Assembly: GCA_022510885.1 (NCBI GenBank)
Contig: JAFLSP010000088.1
Coordinates: 1-7,368 of the forward strand
Origin: Treponema sp.
GTDB taxonomy: Bacteria > Spirochaetota > Spirochaetia > Treponematales > Treponemataceae
DNA length: 7,368 bases
Direction: 5' to 3'
A program made the translations under genes and the position numbers. Below the pieces are notes generated by a model. That model saw only the letters and a list, made by a program, of their open reading frames with translations. It did not search any database and had not been told where the DNA came from. Of the stretch, positions 1-4,503 are shown one piece after another. How positions within the stretch are numbered: the stretch's first letter is position 1; the number at the start of each line of letters is the position of its first letter.

Positions 1-96
1 ATTGCGATTGCCCTGCTCTGCCTGATTACCTGCGCACTGCCCGCCGCCCTCATCCGCACAGTTTTGTTACGTCTCCGTTTACTAACTGCCTGTTAG
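1..96 (+). CDS. 3' end of an upstream reading frame, membrane-protein-like
   Basis: Frame 1 is open from the window edge to a TAG at 94-96, giving 31 residues that begin IAIALLCLITCALPAALIRT. The first half is strongly hydrophobic and then turns basic (RTVLLRLRLL), as in a last transmembrane helix with a cytoplasmic tail. Codons over the first 60 bases favour G/C at the third position like the other genes here, which supports coding. The last codons and the stop lie in an AT-richer stretch and the stop itself falls inside the first 23-bp repeat unit (GTTAG), so the natural C-terminus may have been altered by the repeat block. A transporter is possible, but 31 residues are too few for a family call, and the frame could also be open by chance. 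Confidence 0.4.
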   Translation: MAIALLCLITCALPAALIRTVLLRLRLLTAC

Positions 97-179
97 CTCG
101 CTGAATGTGTGCCAGTTAGTAGGCTGAATGTGCGTCAGTTAGCTCGCTGAATGTCTGCCTGTTAGTCATAACAATGTAC
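88..179. repeat. 23-bp tandem repeat array, about four units
   Basis: Four head-to-tail units of exactly 23 bp lie at 88-110, 111-133, 134-156 and 157-179. Each starts G(C/T)C(T/A)GTTAG. The first three continue with a variable triplet and then GCTGAATGT. Unit 3 matches unit 1 at 20 of 23 positions and unit 2 matches unit 1 at 18 of 23. Unit 4 keeps the GCCTGTTAG start and the AATGT near the end but diverges in the middle (14 of 23), where it becomes the left arm of the next palindrome. There are no spacers. The block is non-coding except for the stop codon of the upstream frame. Function is unknown; regulator binding sites or a decayed mobile repeat are both possible. Confidence 0.85.
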
Positions 180-237
180 GACAAACATTCATAAGAATGT
201 GTGCCATACATTGTTATGAATGTGTGGCACACATTCT
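166..237. repeat. Nested perfect inverted repeats built on GAATGTGTG
   Basis: Several exact inverted repeats overlap here. TCATAACAATGTA (166-178) pairs with 207-219 (13 of 13). ACATTC (185-190) pairs with GAATGT (195-200) around a 4-nt loop. AGAATGTGTGCCA (194-206) pairs with 225-237 (13 of 13). GAATGTGTG (218-226) pairs with CACACATTC (228-236) around one central G. The GAATGTGTG word is also the 3' part of the preceding 23-bp tandem units, so the two blocks are related. Alternative foldings are mutually exclusive, suggesting either a cruciform-prone mobile repeat or a cluster of symmetric protein-binding sites. A GTG at 201 opens a frame into the permease, but this palindromic DNA is not convincing as coding sequence. 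Confidence 0.85.
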
Positions 238-261
238 ACGCGGCTCAACCAATCGTGCGGA

Positions 262-305
262 GCGGCGGTTCCAGGGGTTCGGCCGCGGCAAGCCGCCGCA
301 TTTTT
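262..305 (+). terminator. Terminator-like GC hairpin with T-run
   Basis: GCGGCGGTT (262-270) can pair with AGCCGCCGC (291-299) over nine positions, one of them a G-T wobble. The loop is 20 nt and can itself fold partly. The stem is followed by A and five T (301-305). This is the form of an intrinsic terminator. It would stop transcription from the upstream gene and the repeat block before the permease at 363. If a promoter lies upstream of it, it could act as an attenuator instead. The large loop makes it weaker than the hairpin at 3434-3457. Confidence 0.55.
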
Positions 306-308
306 CGC

Positions 309-337
309 TTGCCGATTGCGAGGGATTTCAGTATCTT
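309..337 (+). promoter_or_regulatory. Candidate sigma70-type promoter for the permease-ATPase pair
   Basis: TTGCCG (309-314) and TATCTT (332-337) are separated by exactly 17 bp. Each matches its consensus hexamer at four of six positions. Transcription would start near 344, giving a leader of about 19 nt that includes GGAG at 354-357. The -35 box begins inside the T-run of the preceding hairpin. The 11-mer TTTTTCGCTTG (301-311) that carries it recurs at 2514-2524 in front of the binding-protein gene, where it also supplies the -35 box. Confidence 0.4.
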
Positions 338-362
338 TAGGGAGACTGTTTTTGGAGCGGTG

Positions 363-1040
363 ATGAGCGAACGCCTTGTCCATATCCTGATTGACTCGTT
401 CTGGAAGATTCTCCTGCCCGGCCTGAAGATGACCATTCCGCTCACGGCGATTTCGTTCGCGTTCGCGCTCGTCATCGCGGTGGTGGTCGCGCTCATCCAG
501 TTTGCCCGCGTGCGCTGGCTTTCAGGCATCGCGCGGTTCTACATCTGGATTATGCGCGGCACGCCCCTGCTCGTGCAGCTGTACGTGGTGTTCTACGGGC
601 TGCCCAACCTCGGCGTGATGATTGACCCTTTCCCCGCCGCCGTGCTCGTGTTCGCGCTCAACGAGGGGGCGTACACGGCGGAGACCATGCGCGCCGCGCT
701 TGAGTCCGTGCCGGGCGGGCAGATTGAGGCGGGCTACTGCGTGGGCATGAGCTACTTGCAGATTATGCGGCGCATCGTGCTGCCGCAGGCATTCCGCACG
801 GCCTTCCCGCCGCTGTCCAACTCGCTCATCGCCATGACCAAGGACACGTCGCTCGCGGCGAACATCACGGTGACGGAGATGTTCATGGCGACCCAGCGCA
901 TCGTGGCGCGCACCTATGAGCCGCTCGCGCTGTACATCGAGGTCGCGCTCATCTACCTGCTGTTCTCCACCGCGCTGACCAAACTCCAGCGGCTCGGCGA
1001 GCGGCGGCTCGGGCGCTTCTACGAGGAGGCGGGGCGGTAA
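363..1040 (+). CDS. Polar amino acid ABC transporter permease (HisM/GlnP family)
   Basis: A 225-residue inner-membrane permease that would form the channel of an amino acid importer with the ATPase directly downstream. Hydrophobic segments lie at about residues 17-46, 56-81, 91-106 and 186-203. The family landmark RGTPLL is at 65-70. The EAA cytoplasmic loop that contacts the ATPase runs at about 122-143 (EAGYCVGMS, then IVLPQA), followed by KDTSLA at 160-165. Length is normal for the family (about 215-240). ATG at 363 is chosen because GGAG lies five bases upstream and the protein then begins MSERLVHILIDSF, as expected. An in-frame GTG at 201 would add 54 residues, but these would be encoded by the palindromes and the terminator-like hairpin. 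The stop is immediately followed by the ATPase start. The substrate is not determined by the sequence; polar amino acids or cystine are likely from the family. Confidence 0.93.
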   Translation: MSERLVHILIDSFWKILLPGLKMTIPLTAISFAFALVIAVVVALIQFARVRWLSGIARFYIWIMRGTPLLVQLYVVFYGLPNLGVMIDPFPAAVLVFALNEGAYTAETMRAALESVPGGQIEAGYCVGMSYLQIMRRIVLPQAFRTAFPPLSNSLIAMTKDTSLAANITVTEMFMATQRIVARTYEPLALYIEVALIYLLFSTALTKLQRLGERRLGRFYEEAGR

Positions 1041-1790
1041 ATGGCGATGCTTGAGCTGGAGGGACTGCAAAAATCGTTCGGCGCAACGCGCGTGCTTGAC
1101 GGCATCACGCTCTCCGTGGAAAAGGGCGACGTGGTTGCCGTGCTCGGGCCGAGCGGCAGCGGCAAGACGACCCTGCTGCGCTGCCTCAATTTTCTGGAGC
1201 GCGCGGACGCGGGGACGCTCACCTTCGACGGCGAGCGGTTCGACCTCACGGCGATGCACAAGAAGGACATCGTCCGCCTGCGCAAGAAGACGGGCTTCGT
1301 GTTCCAGAACTACAACCTGTTCCGCAACAAGACCGCGCTGCAAAACGTGACCGAGGGGCTGATTGTCGCGCGCGGCGTGAGGAGGGCGGAGGCGGAGGAG
1401 ACCGCGCTCGCCATGCTCGACAAGGTGGGGCTTGCGGACAAGGCGCGGCAGTACCCGCACCAGCTTTCCGGCGGACAGCAGCAGCGCGTCGCCATCGCCC
1501 GCTCGCTCGCGACCAGCCCGCACATCATCTACTTTGACGAGCCGACGAGCGCGCTCGACCCGGAACTGACGGGCGAGGTGCTTTCCGTGATGCGGCGGCT
1601 CGCCGAGGAGGGCATGACGATGATTGTCGTGACCCACGAGCTGGCTTTCGCGAAGAACGTGTCGAACAAGGTGCTGCTCATGGACGGCGGCACGGTCGTG
1701 GAAGCCGCCAGCGCGCACGACTTCTTTGCCAGCCCGCAGCAGGAGCGCACCAAAGAATTCCTGCGGACGCTGCACGGGGATGCCCTCTGA
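1041..1790 (+). CDS. Polar amino acid ABC transporter ATP-binding protein (GlnQ/HisP type)
   Basis: A 249-residue cytoplasmic ATPase that energises the permease encoded just upstream. All motifs are intact: Walker A GPSGSGKT at 36-43, Q-loop Gln89 in FVFQNYNLF, signature LSGGQQQR at 142-149, Walker B IIYFDEP at 162-168 with catalytic Glu167, D-loop SALD at 170-173, and switch His199. The FVFQNYNLFRNKTALQNV stretch is typical of the polar amino acid subfamily. The ATG follows the permease TAA with no gap; GAGGAGG at 1023-1029 inside the permease end provides the ribosome site. A second ATG two codons later is further from that site. The C-terminal part (FFASPQQERTKEFLRTL) is also family-typical. 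The matching binding protein lies at 2642, beyond the hicAB module. Confidence 0.95.
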   Translation: MAMLELEGLQKSFGATRVLDGITLSVEKGDVVAVLGPSGSGKTTLLRCLNFLERADAGTLTFDGERFDLTAMHKKDIVRLRKKTGFVFQNYNLFRNKTALQNVTEGLIVARGVRRAEAEETALAMLDKVGLADKARQYPHQLSGGQQQRVAIARSLATSPHIIYFDEPTSALDPELTGEVLSVMRRLAEEGMTMIVVTHELAFAKNVSNKVLLMDGGTVVEAASAHDFFASPQQERTKEFLRTLHGDAL

Positions 1791-1810
1791 CGGCGCGAAG
1801 TGCACGCACG

Positions 1811-1839
1811 TTGACGATACATAATAAACGCGGTATTAT
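1811..1839 (+). promoter_or_regulatory. Promoter of hicAB
   Basis: TTGACG (1811-1816, five of six matches) and TATTAT (1834-1839, five of six) are separated by exactly 17 bp, the best promoter in the window. Transcription would start around 1846, directly at the AAGGAG ribosome site, giving a leader of roughly 12 nt. No terminator is evident between the ATPase stop at 1790 and this promoter, so read-through from the transporter genes is also possible. Confidence 0.75.
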
Positions 1840-1843
1840 TGTA
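1818..1843. promoter_or_regulatory. Inverted repeat over the hicAB -10 box, candidate HicB operator
   Basis: TACATAATA (1818-1826) is mirrored by TATTAT-T-GTA (1834-1843) with a 7-nt centre and one unpaired T. The right arm is the -10 hexamer itself, so a dimer bound here would block RNA polymerase. HicB antitoxins are known to repress their own operon through the DNA-binding C-terminal domain; that this is the site is an inference from position and symmetry. Confidence 0.45.
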
Positions 1844-1857
1844 GCAAGGAGCGGAGT

Positions 1858-2061
1858 TTGGAGTATTCCTCCCGGGAAATCATCAAAATGCTTGAAGCGG
1901 ACGGCTGGCGTGAAGTCGCCTGTGTCGGCAGCCACCATCACTTCAAGCATCCGACAAAACCGGGGCGCGTGACCGTACCGCACCCGAAGCGCACTGTCCC
2001 GCTCGGAACAGTCAGGAGCATTTTCAGACAGGCGGGCATTGCCCCAAGGAAAGAACCATGA
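1858..2061 (+). CDS. hicA: HicA family mRNA interferase toxin
   Basis: A 67-residue toxin of the double-stranded-RNA-binding-like HicA fold, which cleaves mRNA in the absence of HicB. The N-terminal SSREIIKMLEADGWREV helix and strand, GSHHHF at 24-29 with the family catalytic His (His26), and the following HPTKPGRVTVPHP strands match the family well. The C-terminal GTVRSIFRQAGI helix is also typical. Start is TTG at 1858: AAGGAG (1846-1851) lies six bases upstream, and the first in-frame ATG is residue 11, too late for the fold. The gene ends ATGA, overlapping hicB by four bases, so the two are translationally coupled. Base composition is visibly less GC-rich than the flanking transporter genes, consistent with acquisition. 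Confidence 0.92.
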   Translation: MEYSSREIIKMLEADGWREVACVGSHHHFKHPTKPGRVTVPHPKRTVPLGTVRSIFRQAGIAPRKEP

Positions 2062-2480
2062 AAAGCGACTACGCATTCATCGCCGTTTTTGAATACGCAG
2101 AGGACGGAATCAATATCACGTTCCCTGACTTGCCGGGCTGCTTTTCCTGCGCGGACGCGGATAACGCTGAGCAGGCCATGCAGAACGCGAAGGAAGCGCT
2201 CGGTCTGCACCTGTTCGGCATGGAGCAGGACGGGGAGCGCATTCCCGAAGCGCGCCCGCTGCATGAGATTGCGCTCGGGAAAAACTGCGTTCCTGCGGTT
2301 ATTGGCGTGTTCATGCCGTCAGTGCGTGCGGCGGTCAGAACGGCGTTCGTCAAGAAGACGGTCTCGCTCCCCGCATGGCTTGCCGCGCTCGCCGACGAAA
2401 AAAACGTGAACTGCTCGAAACTGTTTCAGGACGCACTCAAGTCGTTTCTCGGCGTGGAGAATGCCGTGCAGACGGCATAG
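2058..2480 (+). CDS. hicB: HicB family antitoxin
   Basis: A 140-residue antitoxin expected to bind and inhibit HicA and to repress the operon. Residues 5-50 are the partial RNase H-like HicB domain (YAFIAVFEYAEDGINITFPD, then LPGCFSCADADNAEQA with the usual amphipathic helix). Residues about 98-132 (VKKTVSLPAWLAALADEKN onwards, ending FQDALKSFL) look like the ribbon-helix-helix DNA-binding region found in this antitoxin subtype. ATG at 2058 overlaps the hicA stop, with AAGGA at 2046-2050 seven bases upstream. Order toxin-antitoxin is normal for HicAB. The last codons contain a perfect hairpin (2461-2478). Confidence 0.9.
   Translation: MKSDYAFIAVFEYAEDGINITFPDLPGCFSCADADNAEQAMQNAKEALGLHLFGMEQDGERIPEARPLHEIALGKNCVPAVIGVFMPSVRAAVRTAFVKKTVSLPAWLAALADEKNVNCSKLFQDALKSFLGVENAVQTA
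2461..2478. other. Perfect hairpin at the hicB 3' end
   Basis: ATGCCGT (2461-2467) and ACGGCAT (2472-2478) form a seven-base-pair stem with a GCAG loop, ending two bases before the end of the hicB stop codon. It is not followed by a T-run, so it is not an intrinsic terminator alone; it may stabilise the 3' end of the hicAB transcript or be chance. Confidence 0.4.
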
Positions 2481-2489
2481 CGTCTTGTC

Positions 2490-2518
2490 CTGCGAAACGG
2501 AGCGGTTCGCGGCTTTTT
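2490..2518 (+). terminator. Weak candidate terminator after hicB
   Basis: CTGCGAA (2490-2496) can pair with TTCGCGG (2506-2512), including one T-G wobble, around a 9-nt loop. C and five T follow (2514-2518), and a second T-run lies at 2526-2532. The stem is short, so termination may be inefficient. The T-run merges with the promoter of the binding-protein gene. Confidence 0.35.
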
Positions 2519-2521
2519 CGC

Positions 2522-2549
2522 TTGATTTTTTTCCCGTATTTTTTACAAT
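2522..2549 (+). promoter_or_regulatory. Candidate promoter of the solute-binding protein gene
   Basis: TTGATT (2522-2527) and TACAAT (2544-2549, five of six matches) are 16 bp apart in an AT-rich island. The start point would be near 2556, leaving an untranslated leader of about 86 nt before the ATG at 2642. The -35 box begins in the 11-mer TTTTTCGCTTG (2514-2524) that also precedes the permease gene at 301-311. Confidence 0.55.
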
Positions 2550-2565
2550 ATATTTGTGTGTGATG

Positions 2566-2617
2566 CCGTTTCCCGCACGTCGTAACGGGCGCAGAAATCG
2601 CACCGATGCGGGGCGAT
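2566..2617 (+). other. Structured 5' leader of the binding-protein gene
   Basis: Two short stems can form in the predicted leader: CCGTT (2566-2570) with AACGG (2584-2588), and ATCGC (2597-2601) with GCGAT (2613-2617). The second competes with CGCA (2599-2602) pairing with TGCG (2607-2610). Neither sequesters the AAGGAG at 2628-2633, and I recognise no known riboswitch. A post-transcriptional role is possible but not shown. Confidence 0.25.
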
Positions 2618-2641
2618 GTCACCACGCAAGGAGTTTATATT

Positions 2642-3427
2642 ATGAAGAAAACGTTGTTTGTCGCCGCGGCTCTCGCTGCGGCGCTCGTCGCCACGGGCTG
2701 TCAGAAAAAAGAATCCGGCGATTTGCTCGCCAAAATCAAGGAGCGGGGCGAAATCGTGGTCGCGACCGAAGGCACCTGGGCGCCCTGGTCGTTCCATGAC
2801 GAGTCGGACGCGCTGGTCGGCTTTGACGTGGAGGTCGCGCGGAACATCGCGGAGAAGCTGGGCGTGAAGGCGGTGTTCGCGGAGACCGAGTGGGACGGCA
2901 TTTTCGCCGGCATCGACAGCAGGCGCTACGACATGACCTGCAACGGCGTGGAAGTGACCGGCGAGCGCGCGGAGAAATACGACTTTTCCGACCCCTACGG
3001 CTTTATCCACACCGTCCTCATCGTGCGCACGGACAACGAGGACATCAGCGGCTTTGACGACCTGAAAGGAAAGACCACGGCGAATTCGCTCGGCAGCACC
3101 TACGCGATGCAGGCGGAGAACTACGGCGCGAACGTGCAGACGATTGACACCCTGGAGGAGACCCTGCAGCTGGTGGAGCACGGCCGCGTGGACGCGACGC
3201 TCAATGCCGACGTCAGCTTCTACGACTACATGAGCGTGCATCCCGAAAAGCCGTTCAAAATCGTCGCGCTCGCGCCGGACATGGCGCAGGTGGCAATCCC
3301 GCTGCGCAAGGGCAAGGAGACCGCCGCGCTGCGCGAGGCCATCAACGCCGCCCTTGCCGAGCTCGCCGCCGACGGAACGCTCCGCGCGATTTCGGAAAAA
3401 TACTTCAAGGCGGACATCACGCAATAA
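2642..3427 (+). CDS. Solute-binding lipoprotein, family 3 (polar amino acid/cystine type)
   Basis: A 261-residue lipid-anchored receptor that captures substrate outside the inner membrane for the permease-ATPase pair at 363-1790. The signal peptide MKKTLFVAAALAAALVATGC has lipobox ATGC, so Cys20 would be lipidated. The mature part is a single family 3 domain (about 36-258). The signature GFDVEVARNIAEKL is at 60-73. GERAEKYDFSDPY at 107-119 carries the Arg (Arg109) that in this family binds the ligand carboxylate. GRVDATLNAD at 181-190 ends in the usual ligand-contacting Asp. ATG at 2642 is preceded by AAGGAG (2628-2633) at eight bases. The overall look is closest to cystine/polar amino acid receptors such as TcyA/FliY, but the substrate is inferred. 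It has its own promoter and a strong terminator follows. Confidence 0.93.
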   Translation: MKKTLFVAAALAAALVATGCQKKESGDLLAKIKERGEIVVATEGTWAPWSFHDESDALVGFDVEVARNIAEKLGVKAVFAETEWDGIFAGIDSRRYDMTCNGVEVTGERAEKYDFSDPYGFIHTVLIVRTDNEDISGFDDLKGKTTANSLGSTYAMQAENYGANVQTIDTLEETLQLVEHGRVDATLNADVSFYDYMSVHPEKPFKIVALAPDMAQVAIPLRKGKETAALREAINAALAELAADGTLRAISEKYFKADITQ

Positions 3428-3433
3428 GACGAG

Positions 3434-3457
3434 CGGGGGCGCACTGCCCCCGTTTTT
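3434..3457 (+). terminator. Rho-independent terminator
   Basis: CGGGGGC (3434-3440) and GCCCCCG (3446-3452) form a perfect seven-base-pair stem with a GCACT loop, followed by TTTTT (3453-3457), six bases after the binding-protein stop. It lies between converging genes. In the opposite direction the hairpin is followed only by CTCGTCTTATTG, so it may act weakly for the - strand operon ending at 3479. Confidence 0.92.
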
Positions 3458-3478
3458 CGTACCGCAGGAATGCCGTAT

Positions 3479-3703
3479 TTATATGTCGGCAAGCACTTCC
3501 CGCAGGAAATGGTTGTCAATCTTGACCGCGTTCAGCAGCTCGCCGACGGAACGGTAGCGCGCGGGCGTGTCGTGCAGCCTGCCGAACGCAAGGTAGTCGC
3601 CCGCATCGTCCGTGCCGTAGGTCAGATTATACACCCTGCCGCCGTGCGTCAGCTCAAGCGGCTTTTTGACGGCGACCAGATAGCGGAATTCGTCCAAAGT
3701 CAT
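3479..3703 (-). CDS. Small protein of unknown function, last gene of the LRR-transporter operon
   Basis: A 74-residue soluble protein that I do not recognise. It starts MTLDEFRYLVAVKKPLEL, with a strand-like GGRVYNLTYGT and AGDYLAFGRL in the middle, and ends in a helical GELLNAVKIDNHFLREVL. There is no signal peptide, no membrane segment and no cysteine. The ATG (3703-3701) overlaps the ATPase stop as ATGA, and GGGGAG sits five bases in front, so translation is coupled. Coupling and normal codon use argue that it is real. It could be a small cytoplasmic accessory or regulator of the importer, but position is the only support. No gene follows on this strand before the convergent terminator. 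Confidence 0.75.
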   Translation of the reverse strand: MTLDEFRYLVAVKKPLELTHGGRVYNLTYGTDDAGDYLAFGRLHDTPARYRSVGELLNAVKIDNHFLREVLADI

Positions 3704-4503
3704 ACCAACTCCCCGCGCGGGCAGGCGTCGTCCGCGCAGAACGTGTAGAGCGGCGCGCCGTCCGCGCCGTCAATCCTCCGGGTGCGCACGGAAAACACGC
3801 GGTCAATCGTGCCCTCGCCCGCAATCACGGCGGGATTTCCCTGCGCCACGACGCGACCGGCGGACAGCACAATCAGCCGGTCGGCAAGGCGCAGCGCGGC
3901 GGGCAGGTCATGCACCACAAGGACAATTGTCTTTCCCTGCGCTTTCAGCCCCCGGAGCGTCTCCATCAAATCGAGCTGCTGGCGGATGTCCAGGAACGTG
4001 AGCGGCTCGTCAAGCACGACGACGGGCGTCTGCTGGGCAAGCGCCATGGCAAGGTAGGCTTTCTGCTGCTGGCCGCCGCTCAGCGCGCGCAGATTCTGCT
4101 CCGCAAGCCCCGCAATGTCAAGCGCGCGCAAGGCCTCGCGCATGGCGGCAAGGTCGTCCGCACGGTACTGGCGCGGAAATCGCGTGTAGGGAAAGCGGCC
4201 GTGCAGCACCAGACGCTCCACGGTGCAGTCCGGCACCGTGCGCTGCTGGGCAAGGAACGCCACTTTCCGCGCGCGCTGTGCCGGCGTGTACGCGGAAACC
4301 GGCACTCCGTCCAGCCGCACCGTTCCCGACCAGGCGGGCAGCAAACCGCACATCGCCCGGAGCAGGGTCGATTTCCCGCTGCCGTTCGGCCCGACCAGCA
4401 CGGTGATGCGCCGCGCGGGAACCTCGCACGAAACCGCCGCAAGCACGGCGTTCTTTCCGCGCGGACGCGCGTAGCCGGTCGTCAAATCGCGCACCTCAAT
4501 CAT
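3700..4503 (-). CDS. ABC transporter ATP-binding protein, FecE/BtuD type
   Basis: A 267-residue ATPase for a type II (BtuCD/FhuC-like) importer of iron complexes, haem, or cobalamin. Motifs are intact: Walker A GPNGSGKS at 38-45, Q-loop Gln86 in FLAQQ, signature LSGGQQQK at 141-148, Walker B VVVLDEP at 161-167, D-loop LTFLD at 168-172 and switch His198. RFPYTRF at 103-109 is the usual FecE-family stretch (GR.PY). The C-terminal tail carries two Cys (FCADDAC) with no assigned role. The ATG at 4503-4501 lies inside the end of the permease gene with an 8-base overlap, and MIEVRDLTTGY is the normal family start. The 74-residue gene overlaps its stop. The substrate cannot be told from this subunit. 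Confidence 0.93.
   Translation of the reverse strand: MIEVRDLTTGYARPRGKNAVLAAVSCEVPARRITVLVGPNGSGKSTLLRAMCGLLPAWSGTVRLDGVPVSAYTPAQRARKVAFLAQQRTVPDCTVERLVLHGRFPYTRFPRQYRADDLAAMREALRALDIAGLAEQNLRALSGGQQQKAYLAMALAQQTPVVVLDEPLTFLDIRQQLDLMETLRGLKAQGKTIVLVVHDLPAALRLADRLIVLSAGRVVAQGNPAVIAGEGTIDRVFSVRTRRIDGADGAPLYTFCADDACPRGELV

Noticed and set aside
82..165. Integron attC sites, suggested by repeated GTTAG and CTAAC
   Set aside because: The copies are in direct orientation at a fixed 23-bp period. The boxes do not fit the seven-base RYYYAAC/GTTRRRY rule, and no cassette-like gene is bounded by them.
88..179. CRISPR array
   Set aside because: The 23-bp units are directly adjacent with no spacers, degenerate quickly, and no cas genes are present.
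201..362. GTG-initiated 54-residue N-terminal extension of the amino acid permease
   Set aside because: It would be encoded by perfect palindromes and a terminator-like hairpin, has no ribosome site, and does not resemble family N-termini. The ATG at 363 has GGAG in front.
522..1805. 427-codon open frame on the - strand
   Set aside because: It lies antisense to the permease and ATPase genes, its translation is rich in Arg/His with no domain, and long antisense frames are expected in high-GC coding DNA.
2461..2478. Intrinsic terminator of hicAB
   Set aside because: The hairpin is perfect but is followed by AGCGTCTTG, not a T-run. The hairpin at 2490-2518 is the better, though weak, candidate.
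2543..3424. 293-codon open frame on the - strand
   Set aside because: It is antisense to the well-supported family 3 binding-protein gene and its translation shows no recognisable domain.
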